From Hominenteromicrobium mulieris (lineage in GTDB: Bacteria; Bacillota; Clostridia; Oscillospirales; Acutalibacteraceae), in assembly GCF_020687165.1 (NCBI RefSeq), contig NZ_JAJEQC010000018.1: a stretch of 35,396 nucleotides of DNA; one strand, given 5' to 3'. Position numbers and translations under genes: made by a program. How positions within the stretch are numbered: the first letter of the stretch is position 1; each line of letters starts with the position of its first letter. Below are positions 9,840 to 17,772 of this stretch, in pieces. Below the pieces are notes generated by a model, which was not told the origin of the DNA, did no database searches, and was given only the letters and a program-made list of their open reading frames with translations.

Positions 9840-9880
9840 AAAGTTGACGCAGTAGCGTAGGCAAAACAACCGATATAAAT

Positions 9881-9923
9881 ACGGTCACACAGTCCATTTG
9901 GATTGTGTGACCGTTATTTTTTT
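9881..9923 (+). terminator. Terminator of ppdK
   Basis: A 15-bp stem (ACGGTCACACAGTCC pairing with GGATTGTGTGACCGT, one G-U pair) with a 4-nt loop, followed after one A by a run of seven T. It lies 41 bp after the ppdK stop. Confidence 0.92.
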
Positions 9924-9956
9924 GCCCATTTTCAGTTAAATACACCGCAAATCAAG

Positions 9957-9990
9957 CCGCTGGTTTCACTACGAAATCAGCGGTTTTTTT
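9957..9990 (+). terminator. Second terminator downstream of ppdK
   Basis: A 10-bp stem (CCGCTGGTTT / AAATCAGCGG, one wobble) followed by seven T. It lies in tandem with the first terminator, 33 bp further on. Confidence 0.75.
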
Positions 9991-10034
9991 CATTCCCAAA
10001 AAATTTTTTGAAATTTTTTCGTTTAGGGGGTCTA

Positions 10035-10217
10035 TAAATGAGCCTTCTCGCTGCCTACCTATTGAGGGACAAAACGAATTCCCTCGTGAACCTTGAAAAC
10101 CGAATACACATTCAACAGGTACATTCCTGATTGGGGGCGAAAGCCCCAGCCGGATGAAGGTGCGCCACGAACTTCCTGCCCATAAGGGTTATCACGGAAA
10201 GCGTGGATAAGCGTGAA
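10035..10217 (+). ncRNA. Unidentified structured, non-coding segment; possible mobile-element end
   Basis: This stretch has no supported reading frame but a run of compact hairpins. They are GAGGGA/TCCCTC (10064/10080), CAGG/CCTG (10116/10126), GGGGC-GAAA-GCCCC (10134-10147), GAAG/CTTC around 10155-10174, and TTATCACG/CGTGGATAA (10189-10210). It ends abruptly where the coding part of a truncated Nudix gene begins, near 10217. A structured RNA scaffold abutting an insertion boundary is how the right ends of TnpB-type IS200/IS605/IS607 elements and related guide RNAs look. No tnpB or HUH transposase gene is present, so this would be a relic or non-autonomous derivative. The family is not recognised; the strand is set by the hairpins and the boundary. 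Confidence 0.4.
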
Positions 10218-10548
10218 AACGAAATCGTCGGCAATTCGCGAGCTTTTCGAGGAGCTTGGCGTGCACGCGAAAGCGGAAGACTTTGTGTACTGCGGCACGC
10301 GCCGCGTGGTGTATGACGGCGAGTTTTGCGGCAAGCTGTTTCACGACCGTCAGGTCTCGAAGGTGTTCTACCTTTGGTTCGACGCAGATGAAAGCGCTTT
10401 TAACATCGACCCCGCCGAGGTAGACCATGTTTTATGGATGAATTTAGATGCGTGCATCGACGGTGTGCGGCATAACACGTTTCCGCACTGCATCGAAATG
10501 GACGAGCTTGAAATTTTATGCAGCGGCTTAAAGGTCGATTTTGCATAA
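10213..10548 (+). pseudogene. 5'-truncated Nudix hydrolase
   Basis: An open frame from a GTG at 10213 encodes about 111 residues. They begin in the middle of a Nudix box: AIRELFEELGV carries the REXXEEXG catalytic half. The upstream GX5E half and the preceding beta strands are missing and replaced by the structured segment. The rest (FVYCGTRRVVYDG, KVFYLWFDADESAFNIDPAEVDHVLWMNLDA) is a normal C-terminal Nudix fold. No coding sequence for the missing part lies between here and the ppdK terminators. No ribosome binding site suits the GTG. I call it a relic of a Nudix hydrolase interrupted or deleted by an insertion. Confidence 0.75.
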
Positions 10549-10553
10549 GTTTT

Positions 10554-11570
10554 TTACCGCGTAATGACCTGCACCGTGGTATCGGCATAGTCGGAAAGCA
10601 GGGAAAAATCCTCTTTCAGTCCGTCCGTAATGTAGACCGTGCCGTCCGCTGCAATGAAAATCGCTTCAAAGTCGCTGCTTTCTGCCCAGAGAGCAGCGGC
10701 TTTTTCTAAGCCCATCACAAAAAGCGAGGTGGAAAGCCCGTCGCACACCGCGCCGTCCTCGCCGATGACCGTCACGGCAAGCAGGCCGCTGTCTGCCGGA
10801 CGTCCGGTCTTCGGATCCATAATGTGCCAATAGGTCTTGCCGCCCTGTTCAAAATAACGTTCGTATCCGCCGGATGTGACAACGGCTTTGTCGCGCACGG
10901 AGACCACCATCATGGGCTCTTTATTGTGAGGGTTTTTCACGGCAATTTGCCATGCGCCGCCGTCCGGCTTGCTGCCGATGGTCTGCACGTTGCCTCCGAG
11001 ATTCAAAAGTGCGGAGGTGACGCCCTTTTCGCGCAGAAGTTCCGCTGCCTGTTGACCGGCATAGCCCTTTGCAATGCTGCCGAGGTCGATTTCCATGCCT
11101 GCAGGCAAGATCACTTCGCCGGTGACTTCATCGTACTGCACATTCGTGTAATCGACCAGCGGCAAAAGGGAGGTGAGCTCCTCCTCGCTCGGCACCTTGT
11201 AGCTGCCGGTCGTAAAGCCCCATGCGCGCACAATGGGGTAAACGGAAATATCCAGTGTGCCGTTTGTGCGGCTGCACATCGCAAGTGCCTTTCCCATCAG
11301 GTCGGCGGTGCTGCCCGTAACGGTACCAGAGCCGTTTTGGTTGATCTGCGCGATCTCGCTTGTGTCTTTCGTCACAGAAAGCTCGTCTTCAAGACTGTTT
11401 ATCAGCGCCTCCGCGTCGTCAACGAGCGAAGCGCTGCTGTATACGGTAAATTCCATGGTGGTGTTCATGGCGTAGAATGTCTTTTTTTCGGCTTGTGGCG
11501 TGCGGGAACACCCCGTGCACAGTGCAAAAATCAGCACAAAACAGCCAAAAACGGATAAAACTTTCTGCAT
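10554..11570 (-). CDS. apbE: FAD:protein FMN transferase, exported lipoprotein (ApbE)
   Basis: A 338-residue flavin transferase that attaches FMN from FAD to a Thr of target proteins outside the membrane, such as Rnf/Nqr subunits or extracellular flavoproteins. The N-terminus is a lipoprotein signal ending in the lipobox LCTGC, placing it on the outer face. Family motifs are present: FYAMNTTMEF, GTLDISVYPIVRAWGF, GSIAKGYAGQQAAELL, ALLNLGGNVQTIG, HIMDPKTGRPADSG. The start at 11570 is chosen because AAGGAG precedes it at good spacing. The stop is 5 bp from the convergent Nudix relic. It has a strong promoter and a leader of about 260 nt with structure. No flavoprotein target gene is adjacent. 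Confidence 0.95.
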   Translation of the reverse strand: MQKVLSVFGCFVLIFALCTGCSRTPQAEKKTFYAMNTTMEFTVYSSASLVDDAEALINSLEDELSVTKDTSEIAQINQNGSGTVTGSTADLMGKALAMCSRTNGTLDISVYPIVRAWGFTTGSYKVPSEEELTSLLPLVDYTNVQYDEVTGEVILPAGMEIDLGSIAKGYAGQQAAELLREKGVTSALLNLGGNVQTIGSKPDGGAWQIAVKNPHNKEPMMVVSVRDKAVVTSGGYERYFEQGGKTYWHIMDPKTGRPADSGLLAVTVIGEDGAVCDGLSTSLFVMGLEKAAALWAESSDFEAIFIAADGTVYITDGLKEDFSLLSDYADTTVQVITR

Positions 11571-11648
11571 AGTGGTCTCCTTTTGAGAAAAAATCATAGA
11601 ATATTAAAAATAGATGACAGATATTTAAAAAATGAATACCGTTTCCGG

Positions 11649-11677
11649 TTGACAACAAAGGAAATTTTTGGTAGCAT
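11649..11677 (+). promoter_or_regulatory. Possible plus-strand promoter in the apbE leader
   Basis: TTGACA (11649-11654), 17-bp spacer, then TAGCAT (11672-11677). It points away from apbE into the structured segment at 11684-11831. It could make an antisense or independent small RNA, or serve the surface protein gene at 11951 through a long leader. No better promoter for that gene was seen. Confidence 0.45.
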
Positions 11678-11683
11678 ACTGTG

Positions 11684-11831
11684 TGGAGGTTAGAGCTATC
11701 TAACTCTATATACACCGTAAGAGCAGAGAACGTAATCCTTCGCGTGAGGGATTGAAAGCCTTTTGCGGCGCATAAAGCTTGGGGTGCTAACACTGATTTT
11801 TTCAGTGCAAGTTAGATGCATCTAACCCACG
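11684..11831. ncRNA. Candidate structured RNA or regulatory leader upstream of apbE
   Basis: This intergenic stretch has nested inverted repeats. Two related palindromes mark its ends: GTTAGAGCTATCTAAC (11689-11704) and the perfect GTTAGATGCATCTAAC (11811-11826). GGTTAGA at 11688 can also pair with TCTAACC at 11821 to close the whole segment. Inside are AATCCT/GGGATT around CGCGTG (11734-11753) and CACTGA/TCAGTG around a T-run (11791-11807). On the minus strand it is the start of the apbE leader; on the plus strand it has its own possible promoter. It matches no riboswitch class I can recall, including FMN, cobalamin and c-di-GMP. A small palindrome-ended mobile repeat is an alternative. Confidence 0.4.
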
Positions 11832-11837
11832 CGCAGC

Positions 11838-11866
11838 ATTATACCACGGAAAAGCGCGCCTTTCAA
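11838..11866 (-). promoter_or_regulatory. Strong promoter of apbE
   Basis: On the minus strand TTGAAA (11861-11866), a 17-bp spacer, then TATAAT (11838-11843) with TGG before it as an extended -10. The start near 11831 gives a leader of about 260 nt before the apbE ATG at 11570. Confidence 0.8.
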
Positions 11867-11950
11867 CCATTTTAAGAGATTTTGTTGAAAGCTGTCCGTG
11901 GAAATATCCGAAGCGGCGGAGAAGCCGCGACAGAAAATGAAGGAGGCAGC

Positions 11951-14900
11951 ATGAGAAACATTTACAAAAAAGCAGCGTCTTTGCTTTTGGTGACAATGAT
12001 CCTCTTATCCATGGTCGTGACCGGCGCAGTGGCAGAGGCAGCAGCACCGACAGAAGTGAAAAGCTGCGAAAAAAGCGGGTTTTATACAACCGTTTTGAAT
12101 TTTGAATTCAGCGATACCACATGGCTGAATGCAGTGAACGGCGTTACCGTAAACGGTACAGCGTTCACAGGCCAGACGATCAACAGCTTTTCAAACGATA
12201 CCGGCATTTGGTGTGTCGGTGATGCAACGGGTGCATACGGCAGCTATAAAGCCTTACAGCTTGCCATTGAGAACGACGCTTCGTTCCCGCTGACCGTTGA
12301 AGTTACGGCTGCAGGCTACAATAAGCTGACGATGGAAGTCGCAAAGGCAACGGTCAGCTATAACGATGTCTACACCGCGACCGTAAAGATTTCGGAGACC
12401 GAGCCGACCACTCCCCCAACGGAGCCGACCAAGGAGCCGACGCCGGTAGAGGATACGGATCCGCCGACGAGCTTTACGGCAAGTTCTAATTTTGGAAGCG
12501 ACTTCAATTTAACATTCAGCGGTGCGTATGATTGGTTGAATTCGATCACCGCCGTTCAAGTAAACGGCACTGCATGGGAAAAGGCATCGTCTTCCTTTGG
12601 TGTGAGCAGAAATAGCAATTATTATGTCAGACCCGGTAACGAATACGAAGACGGCTATCTTTACATCGGTGAAGGCTTTGATACAAATCCCGCGACCTGC
12701 ATTATCACCGCAAAGGGATATAAGCCGTTAACGCTTACGTTGGATAAGTCAAACTACAAGGTCACCATCGGTGCAGTGGAAGAAACCACCTACAAGGCTT
12801 ACGTAGCGAAGGCCGAAAACGGAAGCGTCTCTTTGAGCGCTTCCGAGGTCATCAAAAAGGGCGAGACAGTTACAGTTACCGTCACCCCGAATGTGGACTA
12901 TGAGCTTGATACACTAACCGTAAAGACGGAAAGCAAAGAAGTGGAGACCAAAAAAGTTTCCGAAACTTCCTACACCTTCGCGATGCCGGCTGCAAACGTA
13001 ACCGTTACGGCAAAGTTCAAGGCATCCGCACTGAAAGTTGTAGATATCGACAAGGTCACGCTTACGAAAGATACTTTCGGAAACGATTGGCATATCAACT
13101 TCTCCGAGCCGAGCGATTATGTGGAAAACGTTACCGGTTTTAAGGTGAATGGCATTTCTTGGGAAGAAAAGTCGTATAACGTTTCCTCCGGCGGCGCATA
13201 CAGAAAGTATGCGGATGATAACTACATCCAGATTGCGCAAAAGAGCTACTCGGCTTCCGAAAATAAAGTACCTGTCAGAAGCGGCGATGTCATCACCATT
13301 TCCGCAAAGGGCTATGAAGATCTGAACCTCAAGTTCGTTGTAGATAAGGACGGCAAGGCGTCTCTCGTGGCAGACGACGGCAAAGGCGACCCGCTTGAAC
13401 TGCACGTAAAGATCGAGGGCTCGTTTGAAGCCGCCATCGTCGGCCAGAAAGATTATGACGGCGTTTCCGGCGCAAGCACGGGCGGTTCCACATCGAACAA
13501 CAACAGCAACGTTACCGTTTACGGTGCACTGGTTGAAAAAGACAAAGAGCCGACCGACGACGATTGGCAAAAGCTTGATAATAACTCCGAAATCAATCTC
13601 AACGGCAGCAAGTGCAAGGTCAGCATCGTGCCGGATGTCGAAAGCGGCACCGCGGAAGACGCAGACAGTGGTATGAGCGGCGTTTATATGCCCATCAGCA
13701 GTGACCTTACGCTAAGCGGCACACCGAAGGACGCAGGCAAATACCTCGTCTCGGTTTCCATCGAAGACAATCAGGGTAGAAAAGCGACCAGCAACACGCT
13801 GCCCTTTATGATCTACACCGGCGAAGAAACGCTCGCCGAGCAGATCAAGATCGAAAACCTCAAGCAGTATGCAAACGGCCTGTATGCTTGGGATATCATG
13901 GAGCCGTGGGCCATCAAGAACTTCGGCAGCAATGTGGACGGTGAAGAAGAAAGCGTCCGTGTACCGGCTGACCTCGAAGTCTGGTTCGGCTCGCATGAGA
14001 GCGGCACATACGGCTACCTCGGCTATGACCTTGCTTGGGACGAGGTAGAAGCGGGCAACATTCCGCAGACACTGTACATCCCGGCCGGCTGCAACTTGAC
14101 GCTCACCAACATGAAAATTCTCAGCAGCGTGCGCATCGTCGTCGAAGACGGCGGCAAATTAACACTGGACGATTCCGTTGTGCAGGGCATCATCGACGTT
14201 CAGGGCGGCGGTACGTTCTCCATGAATTACAGTGCTTACAGCGGCGACTTCAAGACGGGCGCTTCCGTTTGCGGCCAGATCCGCCTTGCAGACGGCGCAA
14301 TTTTGGAAAACGCAGCGATCTATTCCCATGCTAACTACCTTGCAAACGGCGATTTAACAGGCCGCACCACGTCCGAGCCGGTCGTTGTCACAAACGGCAA
14401 TGTGGCCGTCAAGGGGCAGGTCTTCATTGAAGGCGATGATGCCGGCAATGAGATTGGCCAGACCGCTCTGCAGGTCAACGGCACCCTGACGCTTGCAGAC
14501 GGCGCAACGCTCGTTGCATACGGCGGCGGTGGTATGACCTATTTTGCAGGCGGCACTGCAATCGATTTGAACGGTACTATCACCGGCAACGGTAAGCTTG
14601 TTGCCATCGGCGGTGCACCGCTCTTCGGTGACGGTGGCACGGCAATTTCCGGCAGCGGCACCATCTCCACAAGCGAAACCTTCCTTCAGGGCGGCACGGC
14701 ATTTACAAGCCGGGATGCAAAGCCCGGCAAGGCGCTGAACGGCGACATTACGCTCACAAGCCAAAGTCGCCATGTAAAAGACGGCACACTGGAAGAAACC
14801 GGTACGGACGATCCGCTCAAGGCGCTCTACTGGAATACCGGCATTGAGCTTATCCCGCCGCTCGATATGTTTACCACCGAGCAGCATACGGATGCCGTAA

Positions 14901-15469
14901 CGGATACAACTGTGTGGAAGTTCGACGAGAACACCCACTGGAACCCGTGCGACGACGTGACCTGCAGCGTACATGTAAACGAAGCGGCACACACCTTCGT
15001 TTGGGTCAATGACGAAGCGGAAAGCGACATCAGCACTCGGAGCATAGAAGCCAGAACAAAGCACGAGGAGTGCACCGTTTGCGGCTATACGCGCAATGAA
15101 AACACACCCATCACGCCCGATCCGGTCGTGACTCCGGAGCCGTCTGCCAAACCTACGGCGGAACCGACCACGGCACCTACGACAGAGCCATCGGTTACCC
15201 CGGCACCCACAACGGAACCCACAGCAACACCGGCACCGACCACAGAGCCGACCACAACGCCTGCGCCTACGGCAGCGCCTACGGCAGCGCCGAGCGCAGC
15301 GGCTACCGTTACCCCGGTTCCAAACAATAACAACGGATCAAATACCCCGAAAACCGGCAGCGATTACATTGCCGTCATCTTCAGTATTTCCCTCCTCACC
15401 GTTTCCGGCGCAGCCATTGCCGCACTTGTGTTTTTGAGTAAAAAGCGAGGTAAGCACGTCGCAAAGTAA
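11951..15469 (+). CDS. Large wall-anchored surface protein with Shr-HID-like repeats
   Basis: A 1172-residue exported protein. Start at 11951 is set by AAGGAGG and a clear signal peptide (about residues 1-31). Three repeats at about 40-130, 173-273 and 363-473 share a VNG, a Trp and a T-(I/V)-x-A-(K/A)-G-Y ending. They resemble the Hb-interacting domain of Shr-like proteins (DUF1533). A bacterial/InlB-type repeat lies at about 280-357. Residues 700-930 are a Gly-rich series resembling a beta helix. A KHEECTVCGY pair-of-Cys segment follows near 1035. Then come a Pro/Thr-rich wall-spanning linker, the sorting signal TPKTG, a membrane helix and a KKRGKH tail. Haem or protein binding is possible by family, but ligand residues cannot be judged. 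No sortase gene is adjacent; TPKTG resembles (N/S/P)PKTG-type class B sortase signals. Confidence 0.8.
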   Translation: MRNIYKKAASLLLVTMILLSMVVTGAVAEAAAPTEVKSCEKSGFYTTVLNFEFSDTTWLNAVNGVTVNGTAFTGQTINSFSNDTGIWCVGDATGAYGSYKALQLAIENDASFPLTVEVTAAGYNKLTMEVAKATVSYNDVYTATVKISETEPTTPPTEPTKEPTPVEDTDPPTSFTASSNFGSDFNLTFSGAYDWLNSITAVQVNGTAWEKASSSFGVSRNSNYYVRPGNEYEDGYLYIGEGFDTNPATCIITAKGYKPLTLTLDKSNYKVTIGAVEETTYKAYVAKAENGSVSLSASEVIKKGETVTVTVTPNVDYELDTLTVKTESKEVETKKVSETSYTFAMPAANVTVTAKFKASALKVVDIDKVTLTKDTFGNDWHINFSEPSDYVENVTGFKVNGISWEEKSYNVSSGGAYRKYADDNYIQIAQKSYSASENKVPVRSGDVITISAKGYEDLNLKFVVDKDGKASLVADDGKGDPLELHVKIEGSFEAAIVGQKDYDGVSGASTGGSTSNNNSNVTVYGALVEKDKEPTDDDWQKLDNNSEINLNGSKCKVSIVPDVESGTAEDADSGMSGVYMPISSDLTLSGTPKDAGKYLVSVSIEDNQGRKATSNTLPFMIYTGEETLAEQIKIENLKQYANGLYAWDIMEPWAIKNFGSNVDGEEESVRVPADLEVWFGSHESGTYGYLGYDLAWDEVEAGNIPQTLYIPAGCNLTLTNMKILSSVRIVVEDGGKLTLDDSVVQGIIDVQGGGTFSMNYSAYSGDFKTGASVCGQIRLADGAILENAAIYSHANYLANGDLTGRTTSEPVVVTNGNVAVKGQVFIEGDDAGNEIGQTALQVNGTLTLADGATLVAYGGGGMTYFAGGTAIDLNGTITGNGKLVAIGGAPLFGDGGTAISGSGTISTSETFLQGGTAFTSRDAKPGKALNGDITLTSQSRHVKDGTLEETGTDDPLKALYWNTGIELIPPLDMFTTEQHTDAVTDTTVWKFDENTHWNPCDDVTCSVHVNEAAHTFVWVNDEAESDISTRSIEARTKHEECTVCGYTRNENTPITPDPVVTPEPSAKPTAEPTTAPTTEPSVTPAPTTEPTATPAPTTEPTTTPAPTAAPTAAPSAAATVTPVPNNNNGSNTPKTGSDYIAVIFSISLLTVSGAAIAALVFLSKKRGKHVAK

Positions 15470-15508
15470 ACTCGTTTTTTACGAAACAGAAAATATTTTC
15501 TCCCTGAT

Positions 15509-15551
15509 AAACACGCCCCGGTGGACAATTTCCAGTCCGCATGGGCGTGTT
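15509..15551 (+). terminator. Terminator-like hairpin after the surface protein gene
   Basis: Arms AACACGCCC (15509-15517) and GGGCGTGTT (15543-15551) with a 25-nt loop, followed only by a T-rich stretch (CATTCTTTT). It lies 40 bp after the stop. The long loop makes it a weak candidate. Confidence 0.4.
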
Positions 15552-15690
15552 GCTCATTCTTTTACAAAAGCAAGACCGAAGCAGCACCTGACGCTGCTGC
15601 GCCTGTACTTGATGCGGTCCAGTACTATAAGGATCACAAAGATCTCGGAGCACGTGGATGTGCAGAAAATCTCGGCATCGGATACGAAGC
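15521..15690 (+). pseudogene. Fragment of a transposase-type helix-turn-helix protein (IS3 orfA-like)
   Basis: The frame read here contains VLDAVQYYKDHKDLGARG followed by CAENLGIGYE. That is the pattern of the helix-turn-helix in IS3-family orfA proteins and related element-encoded proteins (a YYK-H-DLG turn followed by CA-NLGIGY). The resemblance stops at about 15690, and the following residues do not continue the family. The break falls at the point where a fragment of an integrase begins on the other strand. There is no convincing start, no orfB and no inverted repeats. It is a relic. Confidence 0.5.
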
Positions 15691-15913
15691 CATTCGTCAC
15701 AGTAGAACGAAAAACGGTGCCGGGAGTTTGTGTCGGGAATTGGTTTACCATTGACCAGCGCCGCTTTGCACTTGTTCACTTTTTCCTTGGCCTCCCGATA
15801 AGTCTTGCCGTAGCAGAAGCCATACTCAATTTTTTCGGAAGCTCGTATCCTTTGATATAGCGCGCTTCCCATCTGCCGTTCTTGCGTTTGAAAATATTTT
15901 CACCTTTTGCCAT
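15690..15913 (-). pseudogene. N-terminal remnant of a tyrosine recombinase (integrase), frameshifted
   Basis: Reading leftward from an ATG at 15913 with AGGAGG upstream, the product begins MAKGENIFKRKNGRWEARY. That is the typical AP2-like start of phage and ICE integrases. The frame is lost at about 15845 by a small indel. The matching sequence resumes in another frame as EYGFCYGKTYREAKEKV and on to FSFYCDEWLR. Integrase similarity ends near 15690, so the arm-binding and catalytic domains are missing. It is a scar of a departed or decayed integrated element. Confidence 0.75.
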
Positions 15914-16110
15914 CTTAAGAACCTCCTGATTTTAAAAAAATTGTGTTAACTTACATTCTACCAACAGCACCAAGCTGGTTCAGACTGCGCATTTGACTGC
16001 GATAAACCGTCAGCCAAACGTGTCAGCAGCAGGAATCGGGCACATAATTTCAGTTTCACACCCGCGCCCCGATGCGTTCTGAAATGACCCCAAAAAGTCT
16101 GGAAAGGGAG

Positions 16111-16134
16111 ACACCGGAGAAATTCGGTGTTTTT
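16111..16134 (+). terminator. Small terminator hairpin
   Basis: ACACCGGA-GAAA-TTCGGTGT, an 8-bp stem with a GAAA tetraloop, followed by TTTT. It lies in the 360-bp gap between the integrase relic and the NSS transporter gene. No active plus-strand gene ends here, so it may be a leftover of an older insertion. The rest of the gap up to 16111 shows nothing I can identify. Confidence 0.5.
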
Positions 16135-16166
16135 CGCATTTTGTGGGAAAATTGTGTAAAGTTTTC

Positions 16167-16195
16167 TTTACTTCTCTGAGTTAAAGTAGTATACT
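16167..16195 (+). promoter_or_regulatory. Promoter of the NSS transporter gene
   Basis: TTTACT (16167-16172), 17-bp spacer, TATACT (16190-16195). It lies 78 bp before the transporter start. Confidence 0.7.
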
Positions 16196-16273
16196 AATAC
16201 GTATATATTCGAAAAGTGCGGCAGTTTGGCTTTTTGGGTATAGCAGGTATTTTACGGAGGAGTGTATAGGACT

Positions 16274-17677
16274 ATGGAGAAAAAAACAAGCAATTTTTCC
16301 GGGCAGCTCGGCTTTGTGCTGGCGGCGGCCGGCAGCGCGGTGGGCGTGGGCAATTTGTGGCGCTTTCCGTACCTTGCGGCAAAGGACGGCGGCGGACTGT
16401 TCCTCATCATTTATCTGGTGTTGGTGCTGACGTTCGGCTTTACGCTGCTGACTTCCGACATTGCGATTGGCAGAAAGACGCAGAAAAGTGCCATCGGCGC
16501 ATATGAGGAGATGCACCCGAAGTGGAAGTTCCTTGGTGTGCTGACGTTTTTGGTTCCGGTGCTCATCATGACGTATTATGCGGTCATCGGCGGCTGGATC
16601 ACGAAGTACGCGTGCGTGTATCTGACGGGGCAGGCTTCGAGCGCGGCGCAGGACGACTACTTTACGTCGTTTATCACGTCGCCGGTGTCGCCTGTGGTGT
16701 TCGGCCTGCTGTTTATGGCGGTAACAGCGTTCATTGTGTATAAGGGCGTTGAGGGCGGCATTGAGAAGGTATCGAAATTCATGATGCCGGTGCTGCTGGT
16801 TCTTGTTGTTATTATTGCGATTTACTCGCTGACGTTAAAGCACGAGGACGCGGACGGCAACGTGCGCACGGGTTTACAGGGCTTCCTCTACTACATCACC
16901 CCGCACTTTGAGGGGCTGACCGTGGAGCGCTTTTTGCAGATTTTGCTCGATGCAATGAGCCAGCTGTTCTTCTCGCTGAGCGTTTCGATGGGCATTATGA
17001 TCACCTACGGCTCGTATGTGAAGCCGGAGGTTGACCTCAACAAATCCGTTTCGCAGGTCGAGTTTTTCGACACCGGCGTGGCGCTGCTTGCAGGCGTGAT
17101 GATCATTCCGGCGGTATTCGTGTTCTCCGGCACGGACGGCATGGGCGTAGGCCCGAGCCTGATGTTTGTGTCTTTGCCTAAGGTGTTTGACGCGATGGGC
17201 CCGGCGGGCACGGTGGTCGGTGTGCTGTTCTTCATCTCCGCAATTTTTGCGACGCTGACTTCCTGCATTTCGGTTTTGGAGTCTATCGTTGCGAACTGTA
17301 TGGAGATCTTCCACACGGACAGAAAGAAGACGACGCTTGTGCTGGCGCTGATTTACCTCGCAGCTTCCGCGGTGATCGCGCTCGGGTATAGCGTGTTCTA
17401 CTTCAACGTGACGCTGCCGAACGGCTCGAGCGCGCAGCTTCTGGACATTATGGACTATGTCAGCAACAGCGTTATGATGCCGTTGATCGCGTTGCTTTCC
17501 ACCATTTTGATCGGCTGGGTGAAATCGCCGAAATATGTGGCGGACGAGATGGAGCGCGGAGGGTATAAGTTCCGCCGCAAGCGTATGTATTACGTGATGA
17601 TCCGCTACGTAGCGCCTGTGATGATGCTGGTGCTGTTCTTACAGTCTACGGGCTTGCTTTCGATGATATTTAAGTAA
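16274..17677 (+). CDS. Sodium-dependent transporter, NSS family
   Basis: A 467-residue integral membrane protein of the neurotransmitter:sodium symporter family (LeuT fold), taking up amino acids or amines with Na+. The hallmark first helix is present: LAAAGSAVGVGNLWRFPYLAAKDGGG, with the unwound Na+ and substrate-binding stretch. About 11-12 hydrophobic segments follow, ending in MMLVLFLQSTGLLSMIF. The start at 16274 is preferred; GGAGGAG lies at 16256-16262, and the alternative GTG at 16262 overlaps that site. Substrate is unknown; bacterial relatives carry Leu, Trp or Tyr. Confidence 0.93.
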   Translation: MEKKTSNFSGQLGFVLAAAGSAVGVGNLWRFPYLAAKDGGGLFLIIYLVLVLTFGFTLLTSDIAIGRKTQKSAIGAYEEMHPKWKFLGVLTFLVPVLIMTYYAVIGGWITKYACVYLTGQASSAAQDDYFTSFITSPVSPVVFGLLFMAVTAFIVYKGVEGGIEKVSKFMMPVLLVLVVIIAIYSLTLKHEDADGNVRTGLQGFLYYITPHFEGLTVERFLQILLDAMSQLFFSLSVSMGIMITYGSYVKPEVDLNKSVSQVEFFDTGVALLAGVMIIPAVFVFSGTDGMGVGPSLMFVSLPKVFDAMGPAGTVVGVLFFISAIFATLTSCISVLESIVANCMEIFHTDRKKTTLVLALIYLAASAVIALGYSVFYFNVTLPNGSSAQLLDIMDYVSNSVMMPLIALLSTILIGWVKSPKYVADEMERGGYKFRRKRMYYVMIRYVAPVMMLVLFLQSTGLLSMIFK

Positions 17678-17772
17678 ATTTATTGGTGAATTTCCGCGTG
17701 AGCGGTTTAAGGCAGTGCCGTGCGGAGTTTTGCGGCGCTGCTTTGCTATTTTAAAAATGAAAGGTGATACTT

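Noticed and set aside
7185..9869. An 894-codon open frame antisense to ppdK
   Set aside because: It mirrors the whole ppdK gene in a fixed frame and is explained by strong codon bias, which avoids TTA, CTA and TCA codons. Its product has no recognisable motif, and ppdK has all catalytic signatures.
9957..10020. A/T-rich stretch after ppdK as a possible origin or promoter
   Set aside because: It is explained by the second terminator and simple A/T runs; no hexamer pair of good spacing was found.
11734..11758. GGGATTGAAAG, resembling the end of some CRISPR repeats
   Set aside because: It occurs once with no regularly spaced copies and no cas genes; it belongs to a hairpin of the structured segment.
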